Source: Sphagnum compactum (Eukaryota > Bryophyta > Sphagnopsida > Sphagnales). From it: a stretch of 64,000 nucleotides of DNA. A model generated the notes under the pieces. The model was not told the origin of the DNA and did not search any database. It worked only from the letters and a program-made list of their open reading frames with translations. Both the position numbers and the translations under genes were made by a program. The stretch's first letter is position 1, and each line of letters opens with the position of its first letter. Below, one piece after another: positions 60,818 through 64,000 of the stretch. The stretch covers positions 17,976,875-18,040,874 of the forward strand of contig OZ234495.1 of NCBI GenBank assembly GCA_965153455.1, written 5' to 3'.

Positions 60818-60901
60818 ATAATTCAACTAGCCTGGACTCTGGAGAGAGCATGACGTAATAATAGTGTTATAACAAACCAGAGTCCAGGCTATTTGAATTA
60901 T
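60818..60901. ncRNA. Hairpin with 25-bp arms, possible miRNA-like precursor or MITE
   Basis: ATAATTCAACTAGCCTGGAC continuing TCTGG (60818-60842) is the inverse of CCAGAGTCCAGGCTATTTGA continuing ATTAT (60877-60901), with a single mismatch, around a 34-base loop. Pairing stops abruptly outside the arms. Arm length and loop size fit a plant miRNA precursor, but equally a very small foldback MITE. No known mature miRNA is recognised. Confidence 0.45.
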
Positions 60902-61313
60902 CTCTGTGATGTAATAGTAATAATAAAAAAGCCACGCAACGCCTCAAAGTCGCCACATTATGAGGATTTTTTAGGAAATCGCCATATGTTGGCAATAGGT
61001 TCTACCATGTCACTAAAAGTAGCACGATTCTTAAACTTTTTTACTTTCCTCTCTGACCTGTAGCCAAATTTGGCTAAATCCTCTTGTGCATGATGCCCAA
61101 CCCACCTCACTCACAAATTTGAAAAAGAAAAAAAAAGACTGGAACGTGGAAGTTTGAAGCGTGTTGTGTAGGGAGTTGCAGCGCAGGTGTTGCTGCTGCT
61201 GCTGCGTTACTTACGTCCTTGTTGCGCGCATCCGACGTGATCGACCGCAGACCCTTGTTTCCACAACTTCTGCGGACATTCCCTTGGAGACTACAGCATT
61301 TCACATCAAGCAC

Positions 61314-61320
61314 TATAAAT
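61314..61320 (+). promoter_or_regulatory. TATA box of the plus-strand ASR gene
   Basis: TATAAAT, 280 bases before the start codon at 61594. Transcription from about 61345 would give a leader of roughly 250 bases. An ACGT-core motif (AACGTGG) lies upstream at 61143-61149 and could serve ABA control. Confidence 0.6.
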
Positions 61321-61593
61321 TGGTTGATTTCACATCTAGTTCATCATCACCTAATCACTCATTGAGCTCAGCTTTCTGATTTCATTTCAGTATTCGAGGT
61401 TGTTGATTCATCCACAAGAGGAATTAGCCAAATTTTCAAAGGCGGTCGAGTTTGGAGAAGGGATTGAGTGCTTGGTTTTTTTTTTTTGGAGGAGACTGAC
61501 TGACTGAAAGATCGAGCTAAGAGAAGAGAGGAGAGGAGAATATTCAGTAAAACTACTTGTGACTCTAGAGAGCAGAAATCTTGAGCATCGACG

Positions 61594-62653
61594 ATGTCGC
61601 ACCTTCATAACCATCGTCATCAAGGAGAAGGTGCTGGTGCTCCAGCTTACTACCCTCTCGCGCCTGGCTATGCAGCTGCACCACCAGCCGGCCCTTATTC
61701 CCAGGCCCCGGGGCCGTCCTACGGCGGAAATCCACAGATGATGCCGCAACCGGTTCAAGGGTTGGGTGGTGCTCCGGGGATGTATCCAGAGCAGCAGCAT
61801 CAGAATCTGCAGGCGGAAGAGCACAGACATAAACAGAATGAACATAGGGCTGAATTGGGAGCTTTGGGATCTGCGGTTTTTGCTGCTGTGAGTTTATCAT
61901 CCTTAGTACTGATCTGCAATTCTTCTCTTTTTTGACAAAAAGGTTCAAAGCTCAATGTCCCATTCTCTTGTTTCCAAGAATGTAGTACTCTGCTCCTTTG
62001 ACCACTAGCTACCTGTAAGACTAAGGGCATCTGTTCATTAGGCTGCTGTGAATACAAATTTTGTGCTCACAGCCATCGCACAGCTCTACTGGTGAAGCAT
62101 TGACCAATTGCACAAGCTGTGTGAGCTGGGAGTCTAACTCTGATTCACCATACAGTGACATCTCAGCTCCTTTTTCCATAAGAACATGAGTTCCAAGACT
62201 TCCTAACATGATTAATTACTTATTTTCAATGCATTTGTAACTCTCCGATGGAAATCAACTGTCCTAACAGCAAGAAACAAGGCACTATGTCAGCGACTTT
62301 CCCTTAGGCTGCTGTGATCACAGCACACTGTGTGTAAATCTGATCACAAGCAGCCTAATGCAAAGAGACCCTAATTAGATGAAGAATTTTGTGTGGTCTT
62401 CTTCTCAGTCGATTGATCAATAGTTTCTGACAGATTACTGGTCTTTTTCCTTTTTTTGCAACAGTACGAAAAACGTGAAGAGAAAGGGGATCCTGCGCAT
62501 GTTCAGAGACATCACATGGAAGTACAAGCTGCTGAGGCAGCAACTCTGGGACTTGGTGGGTATGCCCTATATGAGCATCACGAGTCTCATAAAGTGCACA
62601 AAGTTGAGAAGCATGAGAAGCATCACGAGAAGCATGACCATCATCATCATTGA
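61594..62653 (+). CDS. ASR protein (ABA/WDS domain), second copy
   Basis: Second ABA/stress/ripening gene, divergent from the one at 55.2-55.9 kb. Two exons: 61594-61887 and 62465-62653, with a 577-base GT-AG intron at the same place (after AVFAA, before YEKRE) and phase as in the other copy. The product has 160 residues. The N-terminus is His-containing (MSHLHNHRHQGEG), followed by a Pro/Ala/Gly-rich spacer, then the domain HKQNEHRAELGALGSAVFAA / YEKREEKGDPAHVQRHHMEV and AATLGLGGYALYEHHE, ending with a Lys/Glu/His tail (HEKHHEKHDHHHH), a probable zinc-binding end. The domain is more diverged than in the first copy: RHRIEEE of the other protein is RHHMEVQ here. The protein is expected in cytosol and nucleus, with roles in drying or ABA response inferred from the family. 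Confidence 0.92.
62023..62372. mobile_element. MITE-like insert in the ASR intron
   Basis: Left end AAGGGCATCTGTTCATTAGG then CTGCTGTGA (62023-62051); right end, in reverse complement, AGGGTCTCTTTGCATTAGGC then TGCTTGTGATCA (62341-62372). A further copy of TTAGGCTGCTGTGATCA lies at 62304-62320, giving a nested inverted pair with the right end. No coding capacity, and the target duplication is not clear. It accounts for most of the length difference between the introns of the two ASR genes. Confidence 0.5.
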
Positions 62654-62659
62654 TTTTTT

Positions 62660-63110
62660 TCGATTACCACAGAAGTCTTTGGACCCGTTGATAATCTTGA
62701 AGAACTACTTATTAGTGCAAAATCTGAATCAGATCCTGTGTCAAGTTTACACAATATATTGTAGCATGTACCAGGTGGTACTCTAGTAGCAGGCAGGTGG
62801 TGGGTGCTCTTGGAATTTTGTGAATTCCAGTCTACATTTAGGATCCCCAAGTGGCTAGCATGATCTTGTCCATCTGTGATATTGTTGATTGTGTGGCTTT
62901 TGAACGGCATCGTCCAAACTGTATTTCCTGAAAGTAAAACTTTGACTATTTTAAAAGTAAAACTACGTTGATCGTTTTTTGAGGTTCATTGCTGTTTTCT
63001 CCTTTTTGAGGATTCGACTGCTGATGTCTGAAGCTGCTGGTAGATAATATTTTTTATGATTGAAATGGCAACCTGGGGGGGATATACTGCTTATCAAATT
63101 CCGAAGTTAC
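62660..63110. other. 3' region of the second ASR gene
   Basis: Probable 3' UTR followed by unremarkable spacer; no gene seen. Confidence 0.5.
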
Positions 63111-63115
63111 CAAAT

Positions 63116-63545
63116 TGAGAAGCCTCTCAAACTCTACCATTCAGGTAGTATTTTTCAATTGAGTTTATTTGAGCTTGAGAGGCTTCTGAAAAAGTAGTCT
63201 AAAAATATTCAAACTCTACCGTTCAGGAGGTAGTATTTTTCAATTGAGTTCATTTCAGTTTGAGAGGCTTCTGAAAAATTGTCCAAAACTATTCAAACTC
63301 TATCATTCAGGAGGTAGTATTTTTCAAGTGAGTTCGTTTGAGCTTGAGAGGCTTTTGAAAAATTGTCCAGAATTATTCAAACTCTACCATTCAGGAGGTA
63401 GTATTCTACAATTGAGTTCATTTGAATTTGAGAAGATGCGGAAATATTGCCTAAAACTTATTCAAACTCCACCATTAAGAGGGACTATTAAATTACTATT
63501 GTTAGACAATTTTGCAGGAGCCTCTCAAACTGTATTATTCAGGTA
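63116..63545. repeat. 84-bp tandem repeat, in-frame
   Basis: The phrase ATTCAAACTCTACCATTCAG and variants occur at about 63124, 63207, 63291, 63375 and 63460, steps of 83-85 bases. The period equals 28 codons, so the plus strand stays open from 63244 to 63576 and would encode a 28-residue repeat (SSFELERLLKNCPELFKLYH and variants). I see no promoter or splice evidence for a gene, so I list it as a repeat. Confidence 0.85.
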
Positions 63546-63579
63546 CTATTTTTCAATTTACCTGAATGGTACATAGACA

Positions 63580-64000
63580 AAATGGGTTGCATCGTACTAG
63601 AAGGCCGCTTCCATTGCACTGTTTACTTTCTTACAAGTAACTGGGGATCAGATCTTGACGTAATTGTCATCTTTTGCAACTTGAAGGGATGTAGGTGTGA
63701 GTGTGTAGGTGGTTTTGTGTAGTGTACACCTACCCGTGTTGTTGGGCGGCTCTCACCTTTTTCACAAAACCACCAGGGCTAGTTCTTACAAGACTTTAGG
63801 AAAATTGGCCTGGGTGGTTCTAAAGTAGTTGAATCTCATATCCAAGTGAACCAGTGGTTCTCAGAGGTTGACCACAATGATCGCTTCAAATGTTAATTAT
63901 TAGGATTCATGCATGATAATTGGCCTTAAATCAGTTATCGCGATACCCACCCAACATTGGTGTAAAATAACCATAGTGAACTAACACTCATCAATGCACC
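63580..64000. other. Terminal spacer, nothing recognised
   Basis: No open frame or repeat that I can support. Confidence 0.5.

Larger units (their letters stand above)
55960..61300. other. Spacer between the two divergent ASR genes
   Basis: 5.7 kb between start codons. It holds an (ATTC)n-type microsatellite region at about 56380-56545, a poly-C run at 57556-57570, inverted copies of the GATTTAAA repeat at 58128 and 58282, a telomere-like GGGTTTAGGGTTTC at 59915-59928 and the hairpin at 60818-60901. Open frames (for example 55970-56725, which translates the ATTC repeat) are not convincing as genes. Confidence 0.5.

Noticed and set aside
63244-63576. Calling the 110-codon frame a gene
   Set aside because: It arises from a minisatellite with a period divisible by three; no independent gene evidence.

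Overview
This window looks like nuclear DNA of a land plant. Genes have GT-AG introns, one product is a plastid ribosomal protein with a transit peptide, and other products belong to plant families (germin-like, ASR, LEA, plant-type clathrin light chain). Gene density is low (six protein genes that I can build exon by exon), and the AT-rich intergenic DNA is full of decayed DNA transposons and old tandem repeats. That suits a large non-angiosperm seed-plant genome such as a gymnosperm, but I cannot name the lineage from sequence alone.

Layout. 1-9.7 kb: AT-rich, with a 67-bp tandem array, a tiny GC-cored MITE and a PIF/Harbinger transposase relic. 9.77-12.40 kb: a complete but disabled hAT transposon with 21-bp terminal inverted repeats, a perfect 8-bp target duplication and a GC-rich transposase gene unlike its surroundings. 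13.2-14.5 kb: plastid ribosomal protein L3 (+). 18.1-19.0 kb: a small LEA gene (+) with an ABRE/G-box and TATA box. 20.25 kb: a decayed copy of plastid trnL-UAG. 22.1-22.7 kb: a diverged 120-bp array. 23.5-25.6 kb: a five-exon clathrin light chain gene (+). 26.5-26.9 kb: a regular 37-bp minisatellite. 27.5-27.8 kb: a 300-bp inverted repeat. 30.3-37.8 kb: relic of a Helitron (OTU-like protease block, DUF6570-like region, HUH Rep motif, PIF1-type helicase), with a second fragment of the same family at 39.3 kb. 40.5-41.4 kb: a germin-like protein gene (-). 43-54 kb: repeats, including a 168-bp tandem duplication with an internal hairpin and a plant-type hAT dimerisation-domain relic. 55.2-55.9 kb (-) and 61.6-62.7 kb (+): two divergently transcribed ASR (ABA/WDS) genes sharing an intron position. 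A miRNA-like hairpin lies at 60.8 kb and an 84-bp in-frame tandem repeat at 63.1-63.5 kb.

Functionally, the LEA gene and the two ASR genes belong to desiccation/ABA-response families, the germin-like protein is an extracellular cupin, and RPL3 and the clathrin light chain are housekeeping genes. Nothing suggests an operon or an obvious metabolic cluster. The most unusual items are the GC-rich hAT element, possibly acquired from a distant lineage, and the OTU-associated Helitron relic.
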